Shown piece by piece: positions 1-8,746 of a DNA stretch of 28,833 bases. The position numbers and the translations under genes are program-made. The first letter of the stretch is position 1. The number at the start of each line of letters is the position of its first letter. The DNA is taken from positions 1 through 28,833 of the forward strand of contig CAKPXF010000031.1 in the NCBI GenBank assembly GCA_934201705.1. Direction: 5' to 3'. The stretch comes from an uncultured Bacilli bacterium. Its GTDB lineage: Bacteria; Bacillota_I; Bacilli_A; RFN20; CAG-631. The notes under the pieces are model-generated. The model saw only the letters and a program-made list of their open reading frames with translations. It searched no databases and was not told the origin of the DNA.

Positions 1-2
1 AT

Positions 3-47
3 TATTTAACTCCAAAACAATTTAAAGATCTTTATTATTCTAAATAA
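3..47 (+). CDS. C-terminal tail of an off-window protein
   Basis: An open frame enters from the left edge and reads YLTPKQFKDLYYSK before a TAA stop. The LTPxxF/Y pattern close to a C-terminus recalls the last residues of IS3-type integrase-core transposases, but fourteen residues cannot settle a family. It could also be a chance open frame. No terminator with a T-tract follows; the weak hairpin around 98-120 lacks one. Confidence 0.25.
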   Translation, partial: YLTPKQFKDLYYSK

Positions 48-145
48 ATATTGTCTACTTTTTCTTGACTAGTACATGTAACTAAAAATGACCCTAACCA
101 ATTACTATTTTGTAATTGTTAAAGTCATTAATATTATTTAATACA

Positions 146-1504
146 TTAAAGATTAAATGTTAAATAAATTGGCAAATAAGTTGTATTATCTCCATAGTTT
201 AATGGCTTATTTTTTATTATAATCTTTTCTCCAACAACCTTACCATATTTATCTTTAAAAGCATTTAATGATGCTAATGATTTTACTAAAGATGATTTTA
301 CTTCAATTGGAATTACATGACCTTTTTTATAGATGATAAAATCCAATTCATAACTTTTAGTATTTTTATTATCCATGTTTTCTTTATTTTTATCTTTCCA
401 ACTATAATAATAAGGAATATGATTATTGCAAATTAACATTTGACAAACTAAACTTTCATAAAGCATTCCAAGATTAGTGTCTACTTTATCTAAAATAAGT
501 CTTTGATAAATATCCCTACTCTCATTAATATTTTCAGAATACACCATTGAAGTAAACAAGCCAATATCATTAAAGTATATTTTGAAGAAAGCATCATCTG
601 TTGTTAATGAAAATCCAATTTTAGGTTCATTGTAGCGATATACAACGTTTACCATTTTCGATTCTATTAGTTTTGATAAAGTGTTTTTAAATAATACTGA
701 ATCTGCTCTTTCATTTATACTAGAAGTAATAAATCTTGTTGTGTGCTTACTAAGCATTGAAGGAATACTCTTATAAACTAAATAGCAAATTGTATTATAT
801 TTGTTATCAATTTTTTTAAGATCTTCTTCATATAAGCTAAGAATGTTTTTCTTTATTTTTTCAACAGCATAAAAATCATTTGTTTCAATATATTTATTTA
901 CAGCTTGAGGCATACCACCAATTGCCATATATAATCTTAATGTTTTAATAAAAACCTGATGCATTTTTAATGAGGTTTTAGTATCTCTTTTATCATAGAT
1001 TTCTTTTAAAACTTCGCTTTCATATTCTTTATTAATAGCCCATAAGAATTCTTCATAATCAAGAGGATACATTGATATTCTTTCCTCTTCAGATGGAATA
1101 AGAATGTCCATGGTATTTTCTTTTATTGAAACAAGTGAACCAGTTTCAATAAAATGATATCTTCCATCAAAAACCAAATGCTTAATGGCTTGTCTAGCTT
1201 TTGGACAAAATTGAACCTCATCAAAAATTATTAATGAATTTTTAGGTAAAGGGCTTTTTTGCAATGATAAGAATAAATTTTTATAAAATTCATCAATATT
1301 TTGTAAATCATCAAATATTTCTTTAAAACTATCATTCATTTTTGAAAAATCAATTAGTATATATGATTCATAATTCTTTTTTGCAAATTCTTCAACTATA
1401 AATGACTTGCCTATACGTCTAGCTCCTTCTATCAATAAGGCTGTTGTTCCATTGCTGCTATTTTTCCATTCTATTAATTTATCATATATTTTTCTCTTTA
1501 GCAT
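146..1504 (-). CDS. AAA ATPase with C-terminal DUF4143-type domain
   Basis: A 452-residue ATP-binding protein of the AAA_14/DUF4143 group. Walker A is GARRIGKS at residues 27-34 and Walker B is LIIFDEVQ near residue 93. The C-terminal part (ELDFIIYKKGHVIPIEVKSS) has the D...E-x-K arrangement of PD-(D/E)XK nuclease-fold domains, as usual in this family. Such proteins are common in gut bacteria and their cellular role is unclear; no substrate can be given. The ATG has a good RBS (AGGTGA, 8 nt upstream) and a promoter just behind it. The gene is monocistronic and divergent from the small membrane protein. Length is normal and the frame is intact. Family sure, function unknown. Confidence 0.9.
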   Translation of the reverse strand: MLKRKIYDKLIEWKNSSNGTTALLIEGARRIGKSFIVEEFAKKNYESYILIDFSKMNDSFKEIFDDLQNIDEFYKNLFLSLQKSPLPKNSLIIFDEVQFCPKARQAIKHLVFDGRYHFIETGSLVSIKENTMDILIPSEEERISMYPLDYEEFLWAINKEYESEVLKEIYDKRDTKTSLKMHQVFIKTLRLYMAIGGMPQAVNKYIETNDFYAVEKIKKNILSLYEEDLKKIDNKYNTICYLVYKSIPSMLSKHTTRFITSSINERADSVLFKNTLSKLIESKMVNVVYRYNEPKIGFSLTTDDAFFKIYFNDIGLFTSMVYSENINESRDIYQRLILDKVDTNLGMLYESLVCQMLICNNHIPYYYSWKDKNKENMDNKNTKSYELDFIIYKKGHVIPIEVKSSLVKSLASLNAFKDKYGKVVGEKIIIKNKPLNYGDNTTYLPIYLTFNL

Positions 1505-1522
1505 TTTAAATCACCTGAATCT

Positions 1523-1551
1523 ATTATAAACACCATTTGCAAAAAATTCAA
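1523..1551 (-). promoter_or_regulatory. SigA-type promoter of the DUF4143 ATPase
   Basis: On the minus strand TTGAAT (1546-1551) and TATAAT (1523-1528) are separated by exactly 17 bp. The ATG follows 18 bp after the -10. One TTTGCAAA palindrome (1536-1543) lies inside the spacer, so anything bound there should affect RNA polymerase. Confidence 0.7.
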
Positions 1552-1621
1552 TTTAAAAAATGCTAAATTTGCAAAAATTTGAGTTTTAAAATCCCTAAAT
1601 TTGCAAAAAATTGAGTTTTTG
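1535..1621. repeat. Three phased TTTGCAAA repeats
   Basis: The 8-bp palindrome TTTGCAAA occurs at 1536-1543, 1568-1575 and 1600-1607, with start-to-start spacing of exactly 32 bp. It lies within a longer similar unit, roughly AAATTTGCAAAAAATTGAGTTTT. The copy nearest the ATPase gene sits in its promoter spacer. Three copies at about three helical turns suggest an operator array rather than a CRISPR. Confidence 0.7.
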
Positions 1622-1726
1622 AAGCTTTTTAATAAGTCTAACAACTTTTTTACAATTATTTTACCTAATACGATATATTGAGCAAAAATTGGTTGCTATT
1701 ATTATTAAGGAAGCTGGTGCTATACT

Positions 1727-1927
1727 ATGAAAAATTTAATAATTGATGCATTTTTGTTTATATTAGGAATCGTTTTATTTATTAGTTATTTATATTTTTA
1801 TAATAATAGTTCATCTAGTGATTTTTCAAACTTTAGCGATGGGTTACTACTTGGCTTAGCAATTGGAATTATTATAGTTGCTATTATAATGCTTCTTATA
1901 AATTTAAAGAAATATTTAAAAAAATAA
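1727..1927 (+). CDS. Small two-helix membrane protein
   Basis: A 66-residue protein with two hydrophobic segments (about residues 4-25 and 39-60) joined by a Ser/Asn/Asp-rich loop, ending in KKYLKK. A lysine-rich end after the second helix suggests both termini are cytoplasmic. An RBS-like GGTG lies 8 nt before the ATG, and an AAGGA a little further up. A hairpin follows the stop directly, as expected for a short single-gene transcript. I do not recognise the family. Its place between two unrelated genes gives no functional hint. Confidence 0.6.
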   Translation: MKNLIIDAFLFILGIVLFISYLYFYNNSSSSDFSNFSDGLLLGLAIGIIIVAIIMLLINLKKYLKK

Positions 1928-1952
1928 AAAGCACTATAGTTAGTGCCTTTTA
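1926..1952. terminator. Bidirectional terminator
   Basis: Stem GCACTA/TAGTGC (1931-1936 with 1941-1946) and a 4-nt loop, with T-runs on both sides. It lies between the convergent small membrane protein and HAD genes and overlaps the HAD stop codon. The T-tract is stronger on the minus strand. Confidence 0.75.
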
Positions 1953-2822
1953 ATGTTCATCAGTATTTGTTTGAAATAATTTTTCTTCAGCCATATGCAT
2001 TTGCTTTTCTTCTAATGCGGATAGTTCATCAATTAAGCATGTTGACTTAATAATTAATTTAACAGTTTTATCAAGATAAGAATTTTCCTTATAGTTAGCA
2101 GGACATACGTAATTAATTCTATCGTCAACTAGGAATTGTTGAACTCTTTCTTTAGTTTTAGGAACATAAATACCAATTGATTTACCCCCTTGCTTTTTAA
2201 GCATTGTCATACAAGGAATATCAGTTAATCCATCACCAATATAAATCATATTTCTAAAAGGAATTCTTTTTTCACGATATTTTTTATTAACCTCAGTTGA
2301 ATCTATTTCATCTAAAATACCTTTATTAATCTTATAGATATATTGAGTTTTACCAGTAAAATTAATGGCTATTTTTGGCCAAACTGCATAGCCTTTTTCA
2401 TCATAATAAAAATCACAAGCATAAACAGCTTTAAAGTACTTAGCTATTTTTGTTGAATTAATAATATCTTTAATACCTGATGAAATTACATAATGCTCAA
2501 TAATGGCCCCTTGTTCTTTTCCAAATTGATTAATTCTTTCAAACCAATCAAGAACTCCAGGATAAAAACTAACATCCCCAAGTGAAGACAAGTATTCCTT
2601 AGTAATAGGCTTTCCTTTTTCTTCTGATTTTTTTACCATATAATAAAGATATGATAAAATCCCTTCCATATTTTCAGTTTTTGTAAAGTCACTAATTTCA
2701 TTCCAAAATTCGTTTGGAGTCATATTTAAATTTGGAATAAAGGAATAATTTTGCATATCTTGATCACATAATGTGTTATCAAAATCATAAATTATTGCAA
2801 TAATTGGTTTTTCTTTTTCCAT
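1950..2822 (-). CDS. HAD-family phosphatase
   Basis: A 290-residue cytoplasmic haloacid-dehalogenase-fold hydrolase. Motif I is DFDNTL (residues 13-18, nucleophile Asp13 and acid/base Asp15), motif II is VISSG, and motif IV is IGDGLTDIPCM with the metal-binding Asp pair. The region between motifs I and II is long and helical, as in C1-capped members. The substrate cannot be deduced. The start is fixed by a strong GGAGG 8 nt upstream of the ATG. The gene stands alone with its own promoter and a terminator at its stop codon. Confidence 0.9.
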   Translation of the reverse strand: MEKEKPIIAIIYDFDNTLCDQDMQNYSFIPNLNMTPNEFWNEISDFTKTENMEGILSYLYYMVKKSEEKGKPITKEYLSSLGDVSFYPGVLDWFERINQFGKEQGAIIEHYVISSGIKDIINSTKIAKYFKAVYACDFYYDEKGYAVWPKIAINFTGKTQYIYKINKGILDEIDSTEVNKKYREKRIPFRNMIYIGDGLTDIPCMTMLKKQGGKSIGIYVPKTKERVQQFLVDDRINYVCPANYKENSYLDKTVKLIIKSTCLIDELSALEEKQMHMAEEKLFQTNTDEH

Positions 2823-2845
2823 AGTAAAATCCTCCGTCTATTTTT

Positions 2846-2875
2846 ATTTTACAATTTTTATTTTTAATTAGTCAA
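2846..2875 (-). promoter_or_regulatory. Promoter of the HAD gene
   Basis: Minus strand TTGACT (2870-2875), 18-bp spacer, TAAAAT (2846-2851). A GGAGG RBS and the ATG follow directly. Confidence 0.65.
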
Positions 2876-2884
2876 CTTTTAAGC

Positions 2885-2927
2885 AAAAAATAAAGCCCAA
2901 ATAACCGCATTTTAGTTAATTTGGGCT
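2885..2927 (-). terminator. Terminator of the ileS-lspA-rluD operon
   Basis: A stem AGCCCAAAT/ATTTGGGCT (2894-2902 with 2919-2927), extended by an AAC/GTT pairing with one bulge, is followed on the minus strand by TTTATTTTTT. It lies just after the rluD stop codon. Confidence 0.85.
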
Positions 2928-2934
2928 AAAAATA

Positions 2935-3870
2935 TTACTCAATAGATTGAATTGCTTCATGGAATTGCTTAGGAAGAGGAGCATTAAATGTCATTTTCTC
3001 TTTAGTTACTGGGTGAATTAATGTTAATTCATAAGCATGTAAAAGCTGAGCAGACTTATAAGCAATTTTATTATTTTCACCATATAAAGGATCGTTAATA
3101 ATTGGATGATGAATAAAATTCATATGTACACGAATTTGATGAGTTCTTCCTGTTTGTAAATGACATTTTACTAATGAATATTTATCATTATATGTTTTTA
3201 CAACCTCAAACTCAGTTATTGCTTCCTTTCCATTATCATTAACAACGCTCATTTTTAAACGATTTTTTTTATCTCTTCCAATTAATGTTTTTATAATTCC
3301 TCTTTTTGAAGATAATATTCCTTTAACTAAGCAATAATAAGCTCTTGACATAGTATGATCCTTTAATTGCTCAGCTAAAAAATTATGAGCTTCATCATTT
3401 TTAGCAATAGCAATTAAGCCTGATGTATCCATATCAATTCTATGAACAATTCCTGGACGGAACTTACCATTAATTCCACTTAAATCTTTAATATGATAAA
3501 GCAAAGCATTTACTAAGGTATTATCCTTATGACCAGCACTTGGATGAACAACCATTCCTGCTGGTTTATTAATTATGGCAATGCTATCATCTTGATAAAT
3601 AATATCAAGAGGAATATTTTGGGGTTTTACATCTAATGTTTCAATAACCTTAAAATATAATACAATTTCATCATTTAATTCAAGCTTATATGATTGCTTA
3701 ACATTTAAATTATTAACAAACACATAATTCTCTTTTATTAAATCTTGAATATAGCTTCTTGATAATGATGGGAGCTTATTTGCTAAGAATTTATCAATTC
3801 TAATATCAACTTCTTCACTAGAAATATTGAAAGTTATAAAATCTAATTCTTCATAATTAATATTATTCAT
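2935..3870 (-). CDS. rluD: 23S rRNA pseudouridine synthase, RluD type
   Basis: A 311-residue enzyme converting uridines to pseudouridine in large-subunit rRNA (RluA/RluD/YlyB group). An S4 RNA-binding domain (about residues 22-75, IDKFLANKLPSLSRSYIQ) is followed by the catalytic domain. The signature is HRIDMDTSG at 143-151 with catalytic Asp146; NKPAGMVVHPS and TGRTHQIRVHM are also present. Length is typical. Its ATG overlaps the end of lspA by 8 nt, so the two are probably translationally coupled. The order ileS-lspA-rluD-type gene is the usual Bacillota arrangement. Family certain; the exact uridine target is not shown. Confidence 0.95.
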   Translation of the reverse strand: MNNINYEELDFITFNISSEEVDIRIDKFLANKLPSLSRSYIQDLIKENYVFVNNLNVKQSYKLELNDEIVLYFKVIETLDVKPQNIPLDIIYQDDSIAIINKPAGMVVHPSAGHKDNTLVNALLYHIKDLSGINGKFRPGIVHRIDMDTSGLIAIAKNDEAHNFLAEQLKDHTMSRAYYCLVKGILSSKRGIIKTLIGRDKKNRLKMSVVNDNGKEAITEFEVVKTYNDKYSLVKCHLQTGRTHQIRVHMNFIHHPIINDPLYGENNKIAYKSAQLLHAYELTLIHPVTKEKMTFNAPLPKQFHEAIQSIE

Positions 3871-4489
3871 TTTTATCTTCCTTATTTAATGGCTCATCTT
3901 CATTACTTTCTAGATTTTTTTCTTCATTTAATTTCTTTTCAGCTTCTTTTAATTCCTTATATGAAGGTTCACTATCATCCTTTGAAAAAATGAAATAGAT
4001 TAATAAAATAATACATGTACAAGTAACATAAGAATCAGCAATATTAAAGTTTGCAAAAAATGTTGGATAAATAAAATCAACTACACCACTATAGTAAACA
4101 CCATTAACATTGATTTTTCTTCCAAATACAGCAAGCCATCTATCAATACCATTTCCAAATGCTCCAGAGGCTAATATTATAAGCATTACGACCAAAAATT
4201 TATCTTTTGGTTTATGCTTTATAATATAATACTCTAAAGCAATTGTTGCAATTATAGAAATAAAAGCTGAAACAATTTGAGGAGCGTCCTTAAATAATGA
4301 AAATGCTACACCTGAATTTACAGATAATTCAAGCTTAAACCAACTAAAGATAGTAATTGGAGTTTGTAGGTACTTAATTGCTATTAATTTAGATATTTGA
4401 TCAATTAAAACTAACAAAACAAACAAACCCTGATATTTAATAAATATATTATATAAAACTTTTTTAGCCTTCATATTATTTTTTTCCAT
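3863..4489 (-). CDS. lspA: Lipoprotein signal peptidase II
   Basis: A 208-residue membrane aspartic protease that removes signal peptides from diacylglyceryl-modified prolipoproteins. Four hydrophobic segments are visible. The catalytic aspartates lie in GNGIDRW (Asp116) and FNIADSY (Asp152), with NSGVAFS as the third conserved block. The protein is longer than the usual 150-170 residues: there is an added stretch after the first Asp (VFGRKINVNGVYYSG) and a charged Glu/Lys-rich tail of about 40 residues after the last helix. The ATG overlaps the ileS stop by 14 nt; a second ATG at codon 6 is an alternative start. Confidence 0.95.
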   Translation of the reverse strand: MEKNNMKAKKVLYNIFIKYQGLFVLLVLIDQISKLIAIKYLQTPITIFSWFKLELSVNSGVAFSLFKDAPQIVSAFISIIATIALEYYIIKHKPKDKFLVVMLIILASGAFGNGIDRWLAVFGRKINVNGVYYSGVVDFIYPTFFANFNIADSYVTCTCIILLIYFIFSKDDSEPSYKELKEAEKKLNEEKNLESNEDEPLNKEDKNE

Positions 4490-7250
4490 TTACCACATCA
4501 TAGCAACGTTTACATAAATTGCCTTCGCATACCTTATCTTCATCAATTCTATTCCAACATCTTTCGCAGATAATGCCATTGTTTTCACTTACTTTTAATG
4601 AAGCGACATCAAAATCAACTAAGCCACAATCGCAATCCTTTAAAATTACCTTTGAAACAATAAAGACATGTTGTAAGGTTTGTTCATCCATATTATTAAC
4701 AATATCTTTAATCACTTCATCCTTTACATGTAATGTTAATGTAGCATCAATTGATTTACCAATTAATTTTTCTGCTCTTTTTTCTTCTAAAGCTTTAAGT
4801 ATTGCATTACGTAAAGTCATAAAATGTTGATATTGATTGGTTAAATCATTATTGACAAATAATGGTTCATAATCATATTTAGTTAAGAAAATTGACTCTT
4901 TATCCTTACCAACAAAGTTTGAATAAATCTCTTCAGCAGTATGAGGAATAACTGGAGCTAACAATTTAGCAAGCTCAATGCATGCCTTATAAATTACAGT
5001 TTGAACCTGACGACGTCTTAATGAATTAATAGCATCACAATATAAAATATCCTTGGCCATATCTAAATAAAAGCCTGATAAATCAACTTGTAGGAAGTTA
5101 ACTATCATATTCATTGCACTTGCAAATTGATATGAATCATAATATTCGTGAGCCTTATTAATTAAATTATTTAATTCATTTAAGATACTATTATCAACAA
5201 ATGTAAATTCCTTAACACCATTTTCCTTTAAGTTAAAATCACTTAAAGTTCCAAGCATGAATTTAAATCTATTTCTAATGGCTTTATATGTTTCAGCACT
5301 TTGCTTAATAATTTCTTCTGATACTCTAACATCAGCTTGATAATCGCAAGTTGCTACCCATAAACGTAAAATATCTGCGCCATATTTATTAACCATTTGA
5401 TTTGGATCAATAGTGTTACCTAATGATTTTGACATTTTGCGACCTTGCCCATCTAAAACGAAGCCATGTGAAACAACAGCTTTATATGGAGCATGTCCTA
5501 AAACTGCGGTTGCAGTAATTAATGATGAGTTAAACCAACCACGATATTGGTCAAAGCCCTCCAAATATAAATCAGCTGGGAAAACATTTAAGCGTTGCTT
5601 TAAAACACACATTGATGATGAGCCTGAATCAAACCATACATCCATAATATCTTTTTCTTTATAAAATTTATTATTTGGAGACTTAGGATTAGTATATCCT
5701 TTTGGTAATAAGTCAATAGCATCAAGTTCATACCAGCAGTTTGCACCTTTTTCTTTAAATAATTTAGCTATATGGTCAAATACTTCTTTTTCAATAATTG
5801 GTGAATCATCCTCATTATAAATAATTGGAATTGGTACACCCCATGTTCTTTGACGTGAAATACACCAATCATCTCTATCCTTAATCATGTTGTTCATTCT
5901 TAATTCGCCCCAGCTTGGGTACCATTTTACAGAATGAATTTCATCAAGTAATTTGTTTCTTATAGCATCAATTGAACAAAACCATTGATCAGTAGCTCTT
6001 TGAATTAATGGTTTTTTAGTACGCCAATCATGTGGATAGCTATGCGTAAACTTGCTAACCTTTAATAAAGTATTAGTTTCTTTCATTTTGTTTAATGATA
6101 CTTCATTGCCATCTTCAAAATAAACGCCTTCAAAATCTTTTCCAACTACTTCAGTATAACAACCTCTTGCATCAATTGGTACAAAAGGATGAATACCATA
6201 TTTTCTAGCCACAGTAAAGTCATCCATACCATGGTCAGGAGCAATATGGACAACACCAGTACCTGAATCTTCAGTAACATAATCACCTAAAATAACTGGT
6301 GAAAATCTATCAAAATAAGGATGCTTAGTTTTAATTAATTCAAGTTCTTTTCCTTTAAATACCTTTAATAATTCTACATCTTCAAGTTCAAGATTACTAA
6401 TTACATCATTTGCTAAATTAACATCAAAAATAAATTTTCCTTTATTTGTTTTATAAAGTCCATATTCAAAACGTGGATTTACACAAATAGCAAGGTTTGA
6501 TGGAATTGTCCAAGGAGTTGTTGTCCAAATGATAAATGAAGTATCAGTATCTAATACATTATTGCCATCTACAACCTTAAAAGCAACATAAATTGAATAT
6601 GAATCCACATCTTTATATTCAATTTCAGCTTCGGCTAGAGCTGTTTGGCTTGATGGTGACCAATAAACTGTCTTTAAACCTTTATAAATATAACCATCAA
6701 GTGCCATTTTAGCAAATACTTCAATTTGCTTTGCTTCAAAATCATTTTGAAGTGTTAAATAAGGACGATTTTTATCATTTTCATCAAGTAAATTATCTTC
6801 ATTTCCAAAAGCCCCCCAAACGCCAAGCCTTTTAATTTGACTTCTTTGAACCTTTACTTGTGATAAAGCAAATTCACGGCACTTATTTCTAAAGTCGGCA
6901 ATGCTCATGTTTTTAGTTGAAAATCCCTTCTTTTGTAAAGCCACTTCAATTGGCATGCCATGAGTATCCCAACCATGAATAATTGGAGCATAATAGCCAT
7001 TCATGTTTTTATAACGAATAATAATATCCTTTAATATTTTATTTAAAGCATGGCCAGTATGCATATTGCCATTTGCATATGGAGGCCCATCATGTAAATA
7101 AAATGCTTTATCCTTACTATTTGTTTCTAGCATTTTATTATAAATATCATTGTCATTCCAAAATTGCTCGATTTTAGGTTCTTTAACAGTTAAATTGCCA
7201 CGCATTTCAAAATCAGTTTTGGGTAAAAAAATACTTTCTTTATAATCCAT
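4476..7250 (-). CDS. ileS: Isoleucyl-tRNA synthetase
   Basis: A 924-residue class I aminoacyl-tRNA synthetase that charges tRNA-Ile. The HIGH box is HTGH at residues 64-67 after PPYANGNM; KMSKS lies near residue 600 in GQGRKMSKSLGN. A CP1 editing domain lies between them (WTTTPWTIPSN is typical). The C-terminal zinc finger is complete, with Cys pairs in CERCW and LCKRCY. Length and layout match the bacterial type. The start is set by AGGAGG 7 nt before the ATG. It is the first gene of the ileS-lspA-rluD operon and sits behind a T-box leader. It is intact. Confidence 0.98.
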   Translation of the reverse strand: MDYKESIFLPKTDFEMRGNLTVKEPKIEQFWNDNDIYNKMLETNSKDKAFYLHDGPPYANGNMHTGHALNKILKDIIIRYKNMNGYYAPIIHGWDTHGMPIEVALQKKGFSTKNMSIADFRNKCREFALSQVKVQRSQIKRLGVWGAFGNEDNLLDENDKNRPYLTLQNDFEAKQIEVFAKMALDGYIYKGLKTVYWSPSSQTALAEAEIEYKDVDSYSIYVAFKVVDGNNVLDTDTSFIIWTTTPWTIPSNLAICVNPRFEYGLYKTNKGKFIFDVNLANDVISNLELEDVELLKVFKGKELELIKTKHPYFDRFSPVILGDYVTEDSGTGVVHIAPDHGMDDFTVARKYGIHPFVPIDARGCYTEVVGKDFEGVYFEDGNEVSLNKMKETNTLLKVSKFTHSYPHDWRTKKPLIQRATDQWFCSIDAIRNKLLDEIHSVKWYPSWGELRMNNMIKDRDDWCISRQRTWGVPIPIIYNEDDSPIIEKEVFDHIAKLFKEKGANCWYELDAIDLLPKGYTNPKSPNNKFYKEKDIMDVWFDSGSSSMCVLKQRLNVFPADLYLEGFDQYRGWFNSSLITATAVLGHAPYKAVVSHGFVLDGQGRKMSKSLGNTIDPNQMVNKYGADILRLWVATCDYQADVRVSEEIIKQSAETYKAIRNRFKFMLGTLSDFNLKENGVKEFTFVDNSILNELNNLINKAHEYYDSYQFASAMNMIVNFLQVDLSGFYLDMAKDILYCDAINSLRRRQVQTVIYKACIELAKLLAPVIPHTAEEIYSNFVGKDKESIFLTKYDYEPLFVNNDLTNQYQHFMTLRNAILKALEEKRAEKLIGKSIDATLTLHVKDEVIKDIVNNMDEQTLQHVFIVSKVILKDCDCGLVDFDVASLKVSENNGIICERCWNRIDEDKVCEGNLCKRCYDVVNGKK

Positions 7251-7264
7251 TTTTATTCCTCCTA

Positions 7265-7495
7265 AAAAAATAAAAACGTCCTTAAATCTAAGGACGTAAA
7301 TTACGCGGTACCACCTTAGTTCATAGCATAGCTATGCCCTTTATTTCCTTTACGTAGAAAAACGTCTTCTTTACTTAATTTCAAGTCGCCGCTACATTAG
7401 TGATAAGCTAATAATGTAATGTCATTTTTTCACCAAGCAAATGACTCTCTTAAATTACTTAGAATTAACTGTTGTCTAATATCAACACGTTTAGA
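7265..7495 (-). ncRNA. T-box riboswitch leader of ileS
   Basis: The minus strand carries the T-box core AAGGTGGTACCGCG (7304-7317 region), whose UGGU bulge can pair with an uncharged ACCA tRNA end, as for tRNA-Ile with A73. A terminator stem ACGTCCTTA/TAAGGACGT (7276-7297) with TTTTTATTTTTTT follows. The antiterminator would pair AAGG of the T-box with CCTT of the terminator. Upstream are a Stem III candidate (GCATAGCTATGC) and Stem I elements with AGAGAG and GGTGAAA. Uncharged tRNA-Ile should allow read-through into ileS. I did not locate the specifier codon with certainty. Confidence 0.93.
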
Positions 7496-7497
7496 TT

Positions 7498-7526
7498 ATT
7501 TTATCATATAAATTTTAATAATACAA
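7498..7526 (-). promoter_or_regulatory. Promoter of the T-box-ileS operon
   Basis: Minus strand TTGTAT (7521-7526), 17-bp spacer, TAAAAT (7498-7503) with an extended TGA just before the -10. The RNA start would fall near 7491, just before the T-box leader. Confidence 0.65.
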
Positions 7527-7543
7527 ACAAAAATTAAAGCAAA

Positions 7544-7879
7544 TTAGTTATTTTTAGGTGAAAATAAGTAAACTAACTTAGCCACCTTTTCAACCTTGCC
7601 ATTAATTGCAAATGTTACTCCATTTAAAAAATCGCAAATTCTTTTAGCTTCAGCAATCTCAGTATCTGTTAAGTCAACAATAACGCTTCTACCATTTAGC
7701 ATTTCATTAGCTATTTCTTCAACTTGTGAAAAAACCTTTGGAGTAATAATATTTGGTGATGCTACACCAATATTTTTATTATTATCAATTGTGTTTTTTT
7801 CTTTAACAATTATAGTTGTTGAATCAAGTTCGTTTTTTTCTTTTATCGGAAATAAAAAATCCTTTAATTTATTGCCCAT
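7544..7879 (-). CDS. sepF: SepF cell-division protein
   Basis: A 111-residue SepF (YlmF), which tethers FtsZ filaments to the membrane and can partly replace FtsA. The N-terminus MGNKLKDFLFP is an amphipathic membrane-binding helix, then a polar linker, then the conserved FtsZ-binding/oligomerisation domain (FSQVEEIANEMLNGRSVIVD, and a second block ending in YLFSP). It is shorter than the 150-residue Bacillus protein, mainly in the linker. RBS GGAGATG. In Bacillus it sits among ylmDEGH and divIVA; here only sepF remains between sigG and ileS. It has its own promoter. Given the odd FtsA here, SepF may be the main FtsZ anchor (inference). Confidence 0.92.
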   Translation of the reverse strand: MGNKLKDFLFPIKEKNELDSTTIIVKEKNTIDNNKNIGVASPNIITPKVFSQVEEIANEMLNGRSVIVDLTDTEIAEAKRICDFLNGVTFAINGKVEKVAKLVYLFSPKNN

Positions 7880-7898
7880 TTAAATCATCTCCATATAT

Positions 7899-7927
7899 AT
7901 TATAAAATAAATACGAAAAAAGAACAA
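7899..7927 (-). promoter_or_regulatory. Promoter of sepF
   Basis: Minus strand TTGTTC (7922-7927), 17-bp spacer, TATAAT (7899-7904), between the sigG stop and the sepF RBS. It would let sepF be made in growing cells although it follows spore genes. Confidence 0.6.
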
Positions 7928-7928
7928 T

Positions 7929-8702
7929 TTAAAAAAGCTTTTTTAAAGATGAAATTGCATTTTTTTCAAGGCGTGAAACCTGAGCTTGTGAAATAAATAA
8001 TTCCTTAGCTATTTCCTCTTGAGTTAGGCCTTTATAATACCTTTTTATAATTATATTTTTTTGTATGTCATCTAACATACTTATTCCTTGCTTTAAGGTG
8101 TTCTTATTAATTATTCTATTTTCAATATCGTAATCAGCACTAATATGATCTAAATATGTTAATTCCTCATTATCATCATTACTTAATGTATCCTGTAATG
8201 AAACAACACAATTTAAACTTTTAATAGCCTCATCAATTTTATAAACATCCTCATTTAATGATGTTGCTATTTCAAGTGATGATGGCTCTTTATTATGCTC
8301 AATTAAATATTTTTCTTTATATTTTAATATTTTATAAGCTAAATCCTTTATTTGACGTGATATTTTTACATTATTATTATCACGTAAATATCTTTTTATT
8401 TCCCCACTAATCATTGGGATTGCATATGTTGAAAAAGCAACATTTAAAGATGTATTAAAATTATCAATGGATTTTATTAAGCCAATAACGCCTATTTGAA
8501 ATAAATCATCTGGATCAACGTTATAAGAAAAATTTACTTTTTTTATAACTGTTAAAACAAGTTTTAAATTTCCCATAATGATTTCATCTTTTACGCTTTT
8601 GTTGCCATTTTTATAATCCTTTAATAAGGAAATACATCTTTCTTTATTTAATATTTTTATATTGTTTGTTTTTAAATTTGTTATATTTACTTTATTAATC
8701 AT
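7929..8702 (-). CDS. sigG: Sporulation sigma factor SigG
   Basis: A 257-residue sigma-70 family protein of the SigF/SigG/SigB group, the late forespore sigma factor. Region 2 reads NLKLVLTVIKK...DPDDLFQIGVIGLIKSIDNF...FSTYAIPMISGEIKRYLRDNN; the last part is nearly invariant in SigG. Region 3 begins ISRQIKDLAYKIL, and region 4 ends GLTQEEIAKELFISQAQVSR. Length matches SigG (about 260). It lies 64 nt downstream of sigE, as in Bacillus and Clostridium. A possible SigF-type promoter lies in the gap. SigG rather than SigF is chosen from the YLRDNN region and from the position after sigE. Confidence 0.95.
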   Translation of the reverse strand: MINKVNITNLKTNNIKILNKERCISLLKDYKNGNKSVKDEIIMGNLKLVLTVIKKVNFSYNVDPDDLFQIGVIGLIKSIDNFNTSLNVAFSTYAIPMISGEIKRYLRDNNNVKISRQIKDLAYKILKYKEKYLIEHNKEPSSLEIATSLNEDVYKIDEAIKSLNCVVSLQDTLSNDDNEELTYLDHISADYDIENRIINKNTLKQGISMLDDIQKNIIIKRYYKGLTQEEIAKELFISQAQVSRLEKNAISSLKKLF

Positions 8703-8716
8703 TGTTCCACCATAAT

Positions 8717-8746
8717 AAGTGTTAGAATATTTTAAAGTAAATATAC
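8717..8746 (-). promoter_or_regulatory. Possible SigF-type promoter of sigG
   Basis: In the sigE-sigG gap the minus strand has GTATA (8742-8746), matching the SigF -35 GYATA, then 15 bp, then TCTAACACTT (8717-8726), which fits the A/A/M-T part of the SigF -10 but lacks its leading GG. In Bacillus sigG is indeed read by SigF. In AT-rich DNA this could be chance. Confidence 0.35.

Noticed and set aside
1535..1621. CRISPR-like array
   Set aside because: Only three short repeats, gaps AT-rich and similar to each other, no cas genes; better explained as operators.
4519..5664. Plus-strand open frames inside ileS
   Set aside because: Antisense shadows of a complete, motif-confirmed gene, without RBS or family likeness.
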